The translations under genes and the position numbers were made by a program. The notes beneath the pieces are model-generated. The model searched no databases, was not told where the DNA came from, and saw nothing but the letters and a program-made list of their open reading frames with translations. From Rugamonas fusca (GTDB lineage Bacteria > Pseudomonadota > Gammaproteobacteria > Burkholderiales > Burkholderiaceae_D): a stretch of 64,000 bases of DNA. Positions 63,947 to 64,000 of this stretch are shown here, one piece after another. The first letter of the stretch is position 1, and each line of letters begins with the position of its first letter. The DNA lies in assembly GCF_014042365.1 (NCBI RefSeq), contig NZ_JACEZS010000001.1:434001-498000 (forward strand), read 5' to 3'.

Positions 63947-64000
63947 CCGGCGCCGCCTGGCGCGGCGGCGAGAGGCTCTGGCTTAGCCGACGATGCGCAT

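Overview
This 64 kb window is high-GC chromosomal DNA from a betaproteobacterium, most likely the Oxalobacteraceae (Massilia, Duganella or Janthinobacterium relatives). That placement is inferred from the holB-pilZ-tatD order at the left edge, a stand-alone second EF-G, PEP-CTERM and XrtA-type exopolysaccharide genes, FNR- and TviC-like proteins and overall codon use. No rRNA, tRNA or CRISPR array was seen.

Region by region. 1-14.5 kb: the 3' end of holB, pilZ, a GNAT acetyltransferase, tatD, an ankyrin protein, a PRMT-like methyltransferase, fusA, an M48 lipoprotein protease, two HGSNAT-like membrane acetyltransferases, a two-component system and a six-repeat DUF2799-type lipoprotein. 14.5-23.7 kb: a LysR remnant, a GMC oxidoreductase/cytochrome pair, a LysR-methyltransferase pair, DinB, a frameshifted FAD oxidoreductase and a coupled ArsR/SRPBCC/DUF1801 operon with a readable twin operator. 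23.9-28.7 kb: an OsmC-YcaO fusion, a secreted GH13 amylase and a VIT/CCC1 transporter.

28.8-34.25 kb is the accessory part. A near-canonical 28-bp XerC/XerD dif site (28809-28836) is followed by a lower-GC block. The block holds a DUF4062 gene, an HUH rolling-circle initiator, a fragment of a second initiator copy, a Zot C-terminal fragment, a secretin-like fragment, a cluster of hairpins and orphan AT-rich genes. I read it as the ruins of one or more filamentous-phage (inovirus-like) elements that used dif. FtsK-loading KOPS octamers that I could spot point toward this place from both sides with one exception, so it may be the chromosome's replication terminus.

34.4-43.4 kb: a kaiC fragment, a PEP-CTERM protein, RlhA, a MacAB-like efflux operon and a polysaccharide deacetylase. 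43.5-54.8 kb: an FNR-type regulator, an ACP/AMP-ligase/PlsC trifunctional enzyme, a PAS-GAF-GGDEF cyclase, four periplasmic binding proteins (one beheaded), an Hpt protein, a Sel1-like protein and a LysR regulator. 54.9-57.5 kb: a TviC-like epimerase after an in-frame chimera of an exopolysaccharide sugar transferase and the C-terminus of a TviB-type dehydrogenase, which looks like the scar of a deleted exopolysaccharide cluster. 57.7-64 kb: nadB, another binding protein, an ABM monooxygenase, a GNAT enzyme and a DUF2946/OprC-type copper uptake pair.
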